A stretch of DNA of 62,670 bases from Chloroflexota bacterium (lineage in GTDB: Bacteria > Chloroflexota > UBA11872). Position numbers and translations under genes: made by a program. The stretch spans positions 1 through 62,670 of the forward strand of contig JAJEGF010000075.1 in assembly GCA_022820025.1 (NCBI GenBank), in the 5' to 3' direction. The number at the start of each line of letters is the position of its first letter. Position 1 is the first letter of the stretch. Positions 1 to 8,199 of this stretch are shown piece by piece. The notes below the pieces were generated by a model. That model made no database searches. It saw only the letters and a list, made by a program, of their open reading frames with translations, and was not told the DNA's origin.

Positions 1-233
1 GAAGTGAGGAGTGAGAGGCGGGTGGGTTGGGGACGGGGTCCAAACGGGAGACTTCTGCGTACTTCGGGCGTGGTTGCGCGGAAGAGGCCGGTTTGAAACC
101 GTCCCCTACGCAAGAGGGGGGACGCCGGGATGTGGTTCGACACGGGCCGCCGGGGACTCCGGTCCGGCTCAGCACGCACGGTATCGGCCTTAACGGAGGG
201 TTTAGTGCGAACGGAAGGGATGAACGGGACGGG
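1..233. other. Window edge, no supportable gene
   Basis: Short reading frames exist here but none has family resemblance or a convincing ribosome binding site. The stretch lies just after the 3' end of opcA and probably holds intergenic sequence. I see no RNA gene or clear terminator in it. Confidence 0.5.
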
Positions 234-1304
234 TCAGGCGGTGGCGAGGGTGTGGGCGAGGGAGACGGACTGTTGGTAGATGGCGTAGTGGGCGCCGCCG
301 GTGAGGAGGTCGTCGAGGCGGAGGCGGGGTCGCGTGGGCGGCGGGCGGCGGACGGCGACGTGGCTGATGGGGGCGAGGTCTGACTGGCAGTCGACGACGA
401 TGTCTTCGGGCGAGGGCATGTAGGCGAGGTAGCGGCTGGTCGGGGCGCTGAGCCTGACCATTTCGATGAGGGCGTCCGGCGTTGACGACGGTTCGCAGAT
501 GATGTCAACCGCATGGTCGCCCGACGTGAGACGCCAGCCCTGCGCGGTGCGGCGATCCAGTCGCCAGCCGAGGCGTGACGCCATCCAGCTGACGAGCACG
601 AGGGCAGCGGCGTGGCCGCCGGGGGACGGCTGGACGGCCAGTTCCACGGACCTGACGTGCTCCAGGTCGATGCGGGCGGCGGGCTGGTCGAAGGCCTGGG
701 CGAAGGCCTGGCGCCAGGCGAGCAGCCGAAGCCAGAGGGCATCGGTGACGCGGGCGTGGTGGCTGCCTGATACGACTTCGGCGAGCACGGTGAAATCGGC
801 GGCGGGGTCGGTCACGGCGCTGGAATCGACGAGGATTCGGTCGGCGATGTCGAGCATGTCCTCGAACAGGTGGTCGCCAGTGACGGCGGGCCCGTTCCAC
901 CAGACGACGGTGGGAATACCGCTGGCGGACCAGCTGGCGGCGATGGCGGCGCCTTCTTCAAAGGAGCGGCCCTGCAGGGCAGCGGTGAGCAGCTCGCCGC
1001 GGATGGCGGCGGCGCCGTTGGCCTGTTGGGCGGACAGGAGGCCGACGCGGACGGGTTGGGGGGTTTGCGCCGTGGCGGGATCGTTGACGAGGGCGATGAC
1101 GCGGCCTGGGTAGGCGGTGACGACGGGTTCGGTTTCGGCTTTGATTTCCGCCCAGTCGGTGGGCCCGGGGTAACGGGCGACGATGGTAGCCAGGAGCATC
1201 TGGGCATTGAGTTCGGCGCCTTCACTGGCAGCCTGGCGGGCCGCCTGCTCGTGGAGGCGGGCGAGGGTGGGGAGGGTGTCGGCGATAGAGGTGGTGAGGT
1301 TCAT
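234..1304 (-). CDS. opcA: Glucose-6-phosphate dehydrogenase assembly protein OpcA-like
   Basis: OpcA proteins activate or assemble glucose-6-phosphate dehydrogenase at the entry of the oxidative pentose-phosphate pathway in the cytoplasm. The 356-residue product shows the family pattern: an N-terminal helical part, then an alpha/beta region with the segment IPTVVWWNGP near residues 130-139, where OpcA proteins carry a conserved WW motif, and a C-terminal domain with paired Trp and Asp residues. It is the last gene of the tal-pgi-zwf-opcA block, and zwf-opcA adjacency supports the call. The gap to zwf (157 bp) is longer than the other gaps and contains a copy of the dispersed palindromic repeat. 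The start is an ATG. Confidence 0.88.
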   Translation of the reverse strand: MNLTTSIADTLPTLARLHEQAARQAASEGAELNAQMLLATIVARYPGPTDWAEIKAETEPVVTAYPGRVIALVNDPATAQTPQPVRVGLLSAQQANGAAAIRGELLTAALQGRSFEEGAAIAASWSASGIPTVVWWNGPAVTGDHLFEDMLDIADRILVDSSAVTDPAADFTVLAEVVSGSHHARVTDALWLRLLAWRQAFAQAFDQPAARIDLEHVRSVELAVQPSPGGHAAALVLVSWMASRLGWRLDRRTAQGWRLTSGDHAVDIICEPSSTPDALIEMVRLSAPTSRYLAYMPSPEDIVVDCQSDLAPISHVAVRRPPPTRPRLRLDDLLTGGAHYAIYQQSVSLAHTLATA

Positions 1305-1403
1305 CGTTGGCGGTGGGGAGAGACGCCGCGAACAAGAGAAAAGACGGGAAGTCTATCGTCGGTCGTCTTGCGTTCGCGGATCTTGCAACGCCCGGAGATT
1401 CGA

Positions 1404-1440
1404 CCCTCACCCCAGCCCTCTCCCTGCCAGGGAGAGGGAG
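1404..1440 (-). repeat. Dispersed palindromic repeat, copy 1 (zwf-opcA gap)
   Basis: The core is a perfect 11-bp inverted repeat, CCCTCTCCCTG at 1416-1426 and CAGGGAGAGGG at 1428-1438, next to CCCTCACCCC. Read on the minus strand it matches the four copies around gatB (CCTCTCCC, GGGAGAGGG, then GGGGTGAGGG). It lies inside an otherwise co-directional operon and could act as an attenuator or processing site, but that is inference. Confidence 0.75.
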
Positions 1441-1461
1441 AAAGATGCGTGGGAACTTGAA

Positions 1462-3018
1462 TCACAGGCGGCGCCAGCGGAAGCCGTCGGCGCGGAGGAG
1501 GTCGCCGGCCTGGCGGGGGCCCCAGCGGCCGGCTTCGTAGGTGGGAAGGCGCGATGCGGGGTCGGCCTCCCAGGCCTCAAGGATGGGCATGACGGCGCGC
1601 CAGGCGGCTTCGGTTTCGTCGCGGCGGATGAAGAGGGTCTGGTCGCCGAGCATGACGTCGAGGAGCAAGCGTTCGTAGGCGTCGGGGGATTCCTGGGCGA
1701 AGCTCTGGCCGTAGCCGAAGTCCATGCGCACGGGACGCACGCGCATGCCGAGGCCGGGCTGCTTGGCCTCGAAGGTGATGGAGACGCCTTCGTCGGGCTG
1801 GATGCGCAGGGCGAGAACGTTGGGCGGCACGCCGTCGGGATTGGAGTCGCCGAAGAGGAGGTGGGGAACTTCGTTGAACTGAATGGCGATCTCGGAGGCG
1901 CGCTTGGCGAGGCGCTTGCCGCTGCGCAGGTAGAAGGGGACGCCCTTCCAGCGCCAGTTATCGATCAGTAGACGGGCGGCCAGGTAGGTCTCGGTGGTTG
2001 AGTCGGGCGCGACGCCGTCTTCGTCGCGGTAGGCGGGGACTTCGCGGCCGTCAACGAAACCCGCGCCGTAGGAGGCGCGCATGACGTTTCTGGCGACCTG
2101 GTCGGGTTCGAGGTGGCGGAGGGCGCGGAGAACCTTGACCTTCTCGTCGCGGATGGAGTCGGCCTGGAAGTCCACGGGGGGCTCCATGGCCACGAGGGCG
2201 AGGAGTTGCATGATGTGGTTCTGGACCATGTCGCGGAGGACGCCGGCTTCCTCGTAGTAGGTGCCGCGGCCTTCGAGGCCGACGGACTCGGCCACGGTGA
2301 TCTGGACGGAGTCGACGTAGCGGCGGTTCCAGACGGGCTCGAAGATGATGTTGGCGAAGCGCAGGACGAGGACGTTCTGGACGGTCTCTTTGCCCAGGTA
2401 ATGGTCAATTCGGTAGATCTGGGATTCGTCGAAGACGTTGTTGGTGATGGTGTTGAGGGCCAGGGCGGTGGCGAGGTCGCGGCCGAAGGGCTTCTCGATG
2501 ACGATGCGGGTGGCGCCGGGGCCGCGGTTGAGGCCGGTTTCGCCGAGCAGGCGGATGATCTCGGGAAAGAGGCTGGGCTGGGTGGCGAGGTAGAAGATGC
2601 GGTTGCCGCCGGTGCCGTGGCGGGTCTCGATTTCGGCCAATTCGCGCTTCAGGTCCTCGTAGCCCGCGTGCGTGCTGAAATCGCCGCGGACGTAGTAGAG
2701 GCCCTGCTGGAAGGCGTTCCACAGCTCGGGGTCGGGCTTGCCGGTGCGGGAGAAGCTGGTGGTGGCTTCGTGCTGGCGGACGCGGTAGCTCTGGTGGTCC
2801 ATGGGACGTCGGCCAAGGCCGACGACGGCGAGCGAGGACGGGAGGAGGGCGTTGCGTTCGAGGTTGTAGAGAGCGGGGATGAGCTTGCGGGCAGCGAGGT
2901 CGCCGGAGCCGCCGAAGATGATGAGGGTGTGGCCGGGCGGGGCCTCCTGGAAGGACAGGCCCTCCCGAAGGGGGTTGACTCCGAGCGCGGTGTCCAGGGC
3001 CTGGCCGTTCATGCTCAT
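1462..3018 (-). CDS. zwf: Glucose-6-phosphate 1-dehydrogenase
   Basis: Oxidises glucose 6-phosphate to 6-phosphogluconolactone with NADP(+) reduction, the first step of the oxidative pentose-phosphate pathway. The protein is 518 residues, normal for the family. It has the N-terminal dinucleotide loop GGSGDLAARK (about 36-45) and the signature RIDHYLGKE (203-211), which contains the substrate-binding Lys and catalytic His region. The C-terminal part includes RSGKRL and the typical W/G-rich end (ADGFRWRR). The ATG at 3018 is preceded by GGAG about 9 nt upstream; a second in-frame ATG lies 6 nt further in. The pgi stop is 13 bp upstream, so pgi and zwf are probably cotranscribed. Confidence 0.96.
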   Translation of the reverse strand: MSMNGQALDTALGVNPLREGLSFQEAPPGHTLIIFGGSGDLAARKLIPALYNLERNALLPSSLAVVGLGRRPMDHQSYRVRQHEATTSFSRTGKPDPELWNAFQQGLYYVRGDFSTHAGYEDLKRELAEIETRHGTGGNRIFYLATQPSLFPEIIRLLGETGLNRGPGATRIVIEKPFGRDLATALALNTITNNVFDESQIYRIDHYLGKETVQNVLVLRFANIIFEPVWNRRYVDSVQITVAESVGLEGRGTYYEEAGVLRDMVQNHIMQLLALVAMEPPVDFQADSIRDEKVKVLRALRHLEPDQVARNVMRASYGAGFVDGREVPAYRDEDGVAPDSTTETYLAARLLIDNWRWKGVPFYLRSGKRLAKRASEIAIQFNEVPHLLFGDSNPDGVPPNVLALRIQPDEGVSITFEAKQPGLGMRVRPVRMDFGYGQSFAQESPDAYERLLLDVMLGDQTLFIRRDETEAAWRAVMPILEAWEADPASRLPTYEAGRWGPRQAGDLLRADGFRWRRL

Positions 3019-3031
3019 GGGAAATGCTCCG

Positions 3032-4738
3032 TCAGGCGACGTTGATGTTTTGCAGGGCGGTGCGTAACGCGGTGGCGACTGAATTCAAGTCGGTTGACGA
3101 GTCGTTCAGGTGCAGGCGGAGGCGGCGGCGTTCGCGGGCGGCGAGGGACTCGAAATCGCCGATGGCCTGGGCGTCGATGAGGGTGCCGAAGGAATAGCCG
3201 CGGCCGGGAACTTCGACGTCGGCCTGGTGATCGGCGGTGATCTGCAAGAAGACGCCGGTGTCGGGGCCGCCCTTGTGCAACTGGCCGGTGGAGTGCAGGA
3301 AGCGGGGGCCGTATCCAAGGGTGACGGCACGATGAAGGGTGTCGCGGAGGAGGGCCTGGATGGCGCGCAGGTCGGCATCGTGCGCTGGCGAGCGGTCGAG
3401 GTAGGCCTGGATGGAGATGTAGTCGCCGGGGCGAACGGACGTGAGCCAGCCGGTGAGGGCGGCGGTGAGGTCGGGAGCCTGGCTGCCGGCGGCGAGCACA
3501 CCGTTGTCGCTGGGGCCGGCGGGCATATCGAACGGCGCACCGGAGGCCGTGATCTGGCCGAGGACGCGATCCGTGTTGTCCTTGCTTTCGGCGACGCTCG
3601 GCTGGTCGAATGGATTTATGTCAAGCAGCGAGCCGGCGACCGCGGTGGCGAGTTCCCAGGTGAGGAAGTGGGCGCCGAGGTCGTGCGCATCGTCCAGCGG
3701 GAGGGTTATCACCGGGTGGCCGGCACCGGCGAGAGCGTCGAGGCGCGCGGCGCGGCCGTCATCGGGATCGCCGGCGAGGGCGAGTTCGATGAAGACGCGG
3801 TCGTCGTCGTAGACGCCGGGATCGCCCAGCGGCTCGCCGTCGACGGGCACGATGCCCTGGCCTTCCTTGCCGGTGCTCTCGGCGACGAGCTGTTCGACCC
3901 AGGCGCCGACGGGCCGGAGGGAGGCCGAGGGGACCAGGGTGAGCTTGTCGCGGCCGGCGCGGGCGAGTGCTCCAAGCGCCACGCCGACGGTGACGGGTGG
4001 ATTGGTGTTGACCGAGGGGTTGGCGGCGGAGGTCTGACCGGCGGCGATGGCGCGGTCGAGGAGCGGCGCAAGGTCGATGCCGGCGAGGGCGGCTGGGACG
4101 AGTCCGAAAAATGAGAGGGCGGAGTAGCGTCCCCCGATGTCGGGCGGGTTGAGGAAGACGCGGGCGTAGGCGTGGTCCTGGGCGAGGGCGGCCAGGCTGG
4201 TGCCGGGGTCGGTGATGGCGACGAAGTGGCGGCCGGGCGAATCCGCGGCGGCGGCGTAGCGGGACCAGAAGTACTCGGCGAGGGTGGCGGTTTCCAGGGT
4301 GCCGCCGGATTTGCTGGCGACGATGAAGAGCGACCGGTCGAGGTTCAGACGGGATTCAACGCGGCGGACGGCGGCGGGGTCGGTGGTGTCGAGGACGGTG
4401 AGTCGCGGCGAGCCTTCGGCCTGGGGAATAACGGCGGCCATGACCTCGGGCGCGAGGCTGCTGCCGCCCATGCCGAGAAGAACCACGTCGTCAACCTGTT
4501 CGGCGATCTCGGCGCTCCAGGAGGTGAGGTCGTCGACGCCGGCGCGCATGGCTTCGGCCACGCGCAGCCAGCCGAGGCTTTCGGCGATCTGGTTCTGGAC
4601 GAGGGGGTTCTGGGTCCAGAGGGAGAGATCGGCGGCCCAGATGCGGCGGGCGACGTCACTGGCCTGGGCGCGATCCAAGGCTTCGGCGACGGCATCGGAA
4701 GCCGGGCCGAAACGAGCGGTGGGGCCGTCGCCGGACAT
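3032..4738 (-). CDS. pgi: Glucose-6-phosphate isomerase, Tal-Pgi fusion type
   Basis: Interconverts glucose 6-phosphate and fructose 6-phosphate. The 568-residue protein has two SIS-like halves: GMGGSSLAPEV near 90 and SKSGGT near 143 for phosphate binding, GGRYSALSFFG near 203 (PGI signature), and STGQLHKGGP near the C-terminus. Its sequence resembles the isomerase half of bifunctional transaldolase/glucose-6-phosphate isomerase proteins more than the classical 550-residue enzyme. Here transaldolase is a separate gene directly upstream (18-bp gap), so the pair looks like an unfused version. ATG start. Confidence 0.92.
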   Translation of the reverse strand: MSGDGPTARFGPASDAVAEALDRAQASDVARRIWAADLSLWTQNPLVQNQIAESLGWLRVAEAMRAGVDDLTSWSAEIAEQVDDVVLLGMGGSSLAPEVMAAVIPQAEGSPRLTVLDTTDPAAVRRVESRLNLDRSLFIVASKSGGTLETATLAEYFWSRYAAAADSPGRHFVAITDPGTSLAALAQDHAYARVFLNPPDIGGRYSALSFFGLVPAALAGIDLAPLLDRAIAAGQTSAANPSVNTNPPVTVGVALGALARAGRDKLTLVPSASLRPVGAWVEQLVAESTGKEGQGIVPVDGEPLGDPGVYDDDRVFIELALAGDPDDGRAARLDALAGAGHPVITLPLDDAHDLGAHFLTWELATAVAGSLLDINPFDQPSVAESKDNTDRVLGQITASGAPFDMPAGPSDNGVLAAGSQAPDLTAALTGWLTSVRPGDYISIQAYLDRSPAHDADLRAIQALLRDTLHRAVTLGYGPRFLHSTGQLHKGGPDTGVFLQITADHQADVEVPGRGYSFGTLIDAQAIGDFESLAARERRRLRLHLNDSSTDLNSVATALRTALQNINVA

Positions 4739-4756
4739 TGCCGCCTCAGTTCCCGG

Positions 4757-5884
4757 CTAGGAGGCGAGCGCCCCGGCCTTGGCCTCCAAGTCTTGCAGGA
4801 GGTCGTCGTAGGAGTCGATGAATTTCTGGACGCCCTCTGCCTGGAGCTGATCCATGATGGCGTCCAGGTCAACGCCGAGGGCGGCCAGGCGTTCGAGCAC
4901 ACCGCTCCAGTAGTCCGGGTCGCTGCTTACGGTGGGCTGCACCTCACCCTGCTCGCGGAAGGCGTCCATGGTGACGGAGGGCATGGTGTTGACGGTATTG
5001 GGGCCGATGAGTTCGTCCACGTAGAGGGTGGGCGGGTACTCGGGGTTCTTGGTGCTGGTGCTGGCCCAGAGTGGACGCTGAGGCTGGGCGCCGTCGGCGG
5101 CCAGGGCCTGGTAGCGCTCGGAGGCGGAGATCTCTTCGAAGATCTCGTAGACAGCCTTGGAGTTGGCGATGGCGGCCTTGCCGAGGAGGGAGCGGATTTC
5201 GTCGGCGTCATCCGCCCGCTCGGCCAGGAGCTCTTCCAGACGGGCGTCGACGGCAGTGTCGATGCGGCTGACGAAGGTGCTGGCCACGGAGGCGACGTCG
5301 TCCACCGGCTCACCGGCGGCGGCGCGGTTTTCGAGCGCGCTGAGGAAGGCATCCACGACGCCGCGGTAGACGGCCTGGGCGAAGATGAGCGTGATGTTGA
5401 CGTTGACGCCCTCGGTGATCAGGGTCTCGACGGCGGGCAGGCCGGCCGGGGTGGCGGGAACTTTGATCATCAGGTTCGGGCGGTCGACCGCGGCGACCAG
5501 GCGGCGGGCTTCCTCGACCGTGCCCTCGGTGTCGTGGGCCAGGCGCGGGGAGACTTCCAGGCTCACGAAACCGTCGGTCATGCCGGATTCGTCGAACACC
5601 GGGCGCAGCACGTCACAGGCGGCGGCGATGTCGTCGACGGCGATGGCTTCGAACATCTGCTCGGGGGTGAGGCCCTGAGCGCCGAGACGGCGGATGTCTT
5701 CGTCGTAGGTGTCGCTGCCCTTGATGGCCTCCTGGAAGATCGTGGGGTTGGAGGTCATGCCGCGGACGCCTTCTTCGGCGACCAGGCGGGCGAGTTCTCC
5801 GGAGTCGACCAGGTCCCGGCTGAGAAAGTCCAACCAGACGCTCTGACCATGCGCGTGTAGTTCGTGCAGCGGGGTTTGAGACAT
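4757..5884 (-). CDS. tal: Transaldolase
   Basis: Transfers a dihydroxyacetone unit between sugar phosphates in the non-oxidative pentose-phosphate pathway. The Schiff-base lysine lies in MIKVPAT (K141). Other family segments are GMTSNPTIFQEAIKGS (about 40-55), which is the substrate-binding loop, and the C-terminal ALGVDLDAIMDQLQAEGVQKF. Length 375 residues, as in actinobacterial and chloroflexal enzymes. I chose the ATG at 5884 over an upstream alternative because GGAGG lies 6 nt before it and the protein then begins at the usual MSQTPLHEL-type N-terminus. It is the first gene of the tal-pgi-zwf-opcA block. Confidence 0.95.
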   Translation of the reverse strand: MSQTPLHELHAHGQSVWLDFLSRDLVDSGELARLVAEEGVRGMTSNPTIFQEAIKGSDTYDEDIRRLGAQGLTPEQMFEAIAVDDIAAACDVLRPVFDESGMTDGFVSLEVSPRLAHDTEGTVEEARRLVAAVDRPNLMIKVPATPAGLPAVETLITEGVNVNITLIFAQAVYRGVVDAFLSALENRAAAGEPVDDVASVASTFVSRIDTAVDARLEELLAERADDADEIRSLLGKAAIANSKAVYEIFEEISASERYQALAADGAQPQRPLWASTSTKNPEYPPTLYVDELIGPNTVNTMPSVTMDAFREQGEVQPTVSSDPDYWSGVLERLAALGVDLDAIMDQLQAEGVQKFIDSYDDLLQDLEAKAGALAS

Positions 5885-5998
5885 CGAAACCTCCGGGGCC
5901 GGAGCAACGGTGATCGGCCGAGGTCGATCGCGCAAGCGGGTGGCCTACACGAGTACGTCTTCCCGGGCAATCGTACCAATGGCGGCGACGGAGAGCCG

Positions 5999-7498
5999 TC
6001 AGCAGCAGCCGGCGCCCAGGTTTCCCGGCGGGGAGTAGCCAAACCCGATGGGAAGGATGACCAAAGCCATGGCGACGAGCCCGGCCAGAACAAGCGCGCT
6101 CACTCGGACCGACGGCCAGACCGCGCCGGGCCAAAACCGCGACGGCGGGCCCGTGAGCCCGCGCCATGCAACCGTGGCGGCAAACAGCCAGACGTAGGCC
6201 GTGAGGACGACATCACCCAGCAGAAACAGCCGTCGCGGGTCACGCACCAGCAAGTCCTGGACCAATTGCGCGCCGGTGCCGATCGAGTACACCCCCATGG
6301 CGAGCTGACGCGGGTGCGGCACGTCATTGACGATGGCGTCGCCTTGGGGGCCGGCCCGGTCGCCCATCAATCCGAGATGTACCCGAGGCAGCGGCTCGCT
6401 GAAGATCACCAGGTCGTACGTTTCGCCCCGGCTGCCGGGGACCGGTTCGAAGGCGATGCGATTGATCGCGGGGCTGTCCCGGTCCCCGCGCACCACGGCT
6501 CGTGCCCACACCGGGCGTCCGCCCTGGGAGGGCAGGAGGCTCACGAGGATTGTGGCGGGAACGCCCTTCCCGTCCTCGTCCTCGGAGAAGCCCCAGACGT
6601 CTATCGCCGTCAGATTATCGAGATGGGCCTGAAACGGCTGCTCGAATCGCGAAATCGGGCCCGCGTAGTACCGGGGGCGCATCCAGCCGGCTTCCTCCCA
6701 TTCGTAGTCGGCGAGCAAGGCGGGAACACTTGCAGCGACCACGACGAGCGTCACGCCGAGGGCCGCCCAGCGCTGAATCCGATTCCCGCGGCGCCGCCAG
6801 CCGTCAACGCTCACCGTTTGCCGAGTTACGAGCGCCTCGACGAACACCACGGCCAGGATGGCGCCGGCCATGACCTCGGAGCCGTCGTCGAGAAACGTTG
6901 CCCACCAGTGCGTCGTTCCGTAAAGCACGCCGAAGCCGTCGCGAAGGATCGCGCCCAGACCAAGCGCCAGCGCCAGCGCGGTCAGCAACAGGAGCGCCGG
7001 ACTCCGGCGCAGCGATGTAAAGACAACCCACCCCGCCAGCACCGCCAATGGAGCGGACAGTACCCCGATGATGCCCGCCCAACGGATTCCGGTGGGCAAG
7101 TCAGCGAGGTTAAGGCTCGCGAATAGTGCTTCAGACTGATCCCATTGCGTGTCCTTGATGCCGACGGCTTCTTCCCAGGCAATGAGCGCGGCGAAGAGCG
7201 CGACGGCGATCCAGCCGAGAGACCACAGCCAGCGAGGGCGCCGAAAGTCCGGCGGCGGGCGGAACAGCTGCGCCGCCGCGAGAATCGCGACCATCGCCCA
7301 AAGGCCGCTGGCGTACCAATTGGCCAGCGATTGCTCGCTGTCCAGGTTCAGGTGCTGGAACCAGTCGAGAAATCCAGGCCCGTACCAGCCCGACGCAAAC
7401 AAGGCCAGCGGGAGGGTAAGCGCGACGTTCCCGACCAGGAATAATGCGCCGACCCAGGCTCGGGTGCGGGGATGCCTAACCGAGAGCATTCCGAGCAC
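5999..7498 (-). CDS. Polytopic membrane protein of unknown function
   Basis: I do not recognise the family. The product is about 496-499 residues depending on start (GTG at 7498 or ATG at 7489). About seven hydrophobic helices fill residues 12-270. A soluble, probably extracytoplasmic, stretch of roughly 130 residues follows, with proline- and aspartate-rich beta-like sequence (for example VWGFSEDEDGKG). Two further helices close the protein. The charged loop WEEAVGIKDTQWDQSE sits between helices 3 and 4. It lies upstream of tal on the same strand with a gap of about 115 bp. A transport, sensing or enzymatic role cannot be assigned. Confidence 0.7.
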   Translation of the reverse strand: MLGMLSVRHPRTRAWVGALFLVGNVALTLPLALFASGWYGPGFLDWFQHLNLDSEQSLANWYASGLWAMVAILAAAQLFRPPPDFRRPRWLWSLGWIAVALFAALIAWEEAVGIKDTQWDQSEALFASLNLADLPTGIRWAGIIGVLSAPLAVLAGWVVFTSLRRSPALLLLTALALALGLGAILRDGFGVLYGTTHWWATFLDDGSEVMAGAILAVVFVEALVTRQTVSVDGWRRRGNRIQRWAALGVTLVVVAASVPALLADYEWEEAGWMRPRYYAGPISRFEQPFQAHLDNLTAIDVWGFSEDEDGKGVPATILVSLLPSQGGRPVWARAVVRGDRDSPAINRIAFEPVPGSRGETYDLVIFSEPLPRVHLGLMGDRAGPQGDAIVNDVPHPRQLAMGVYSIGTGAQLVQDLLVRDPRRLFLLGDVVLTAYVWLFAATVAWRGLTGPPSRFWPGAVWPSVRVSALVLAGLVAMALVILPIGFGYSPPGNLGAGCC

Positions 7499-7659
7499 GA
7501 GACGTTTGGCCGGTGCAGTCCACTATCCGGAACGGCGGCCGATTGTGCCCATCGAGCACATGCGGGGCGGGCGCGGAGCATGGCGCGGCCGAACCCAGGC
7601 CGAACGGGGGGATTGTCGGAGCGCCGCTGCCAGGGTATGCGGGTGGAATCGCGAGTTCT

Positions 7660-8121
7660 CTAGGGGCTCAGGCGTTCGCCGCGTTCGAGGGACTGGACCT
7701 TGCGGAGGCGGCGGACGTAGCGCTCTTCGTGGTCCGCGAATTTGGCCCCGACGAAGGCTTCGACGAGTTCCTCGATGAGGGAGAGGCCGACGATGCCGGA
7801 GCCGAGGCAGAGGACGTTCATGTCGTCATGCTGAACGCCCTGGCGGGCGGAGTAGGTGTCGTGGCACATGCCGGCGCGAGCGCCCGCGACCTTGTTGGCG
7901 GCCACGCAGGCGCCGACGCCGCTGCCGCAGACGATGATGCCGCGGTCGGCCCGGCCGGAAGCGACGGCCTCGGCGACGGCGGCGGCGTAGTCGGGGTAGT
8001 CCACGGATTCATCGGAGTGGGCGCCGAAGTCGATGACTTCGCAGCCGGCGGCGCGCAGGATCGCGATGAGGTCTGTCTTGATGGCATAGCCGCGGTGGTC
8101 TACGCCGATGGCGACGTTCAT
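7660..8121 (-). CDS. rpiB: Ribose-5-phosphate isomerase B
   Basis: Interconverts ribose 5-phosphate and ribulose 5-phosphate, and in some organisms other aldose/ketose phosphates. The 153-residue protein has the family landmarks: N-terminal IGVDHRG with Asp8/His9, IIVCGSGVGACVAANK with the catalytic Cys65, and QHDDMNVLCLG with His98, equivalent to the HNDANVLALG motif. The ATG at 8121 is used because GGAG lies 8 nt upstream and residues before it have no RpiB resemblance. The gene follows an FGGY kinase (gap 78 bp) and fits the pentose-phosphate theme of the region. Confidence 0.93.
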   Translation of the reverse strand: MNVAIGVDHRGYAIKTDLIAILRAAGCEVIDFGAHSDESVDYPDYAAAVAEAVASGRADRGIIVCGSGVGACVAANKVAGARAGMCHDTYSARQGVQHDDMNVLCLGSGIVGLSLIEELVEAFVGAKFADHEERYVRRLRKVQSLERGERLSP

Positions 8122-8199
8122 TGGTGGCTCCAGGAGTTCGCCGTGCCCTGGCTCAGTTTCCTCGAAGGGGCGGAGATTTGCACGCGGCGTTGGCACATC

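Noticed and set aside
4172..5860. A 562-codon plus-strand reading frame over pgi and tal
   Set aside because: Antisense to two well-supported genes, with low-complexity Gly/Val/Glu content and no family.
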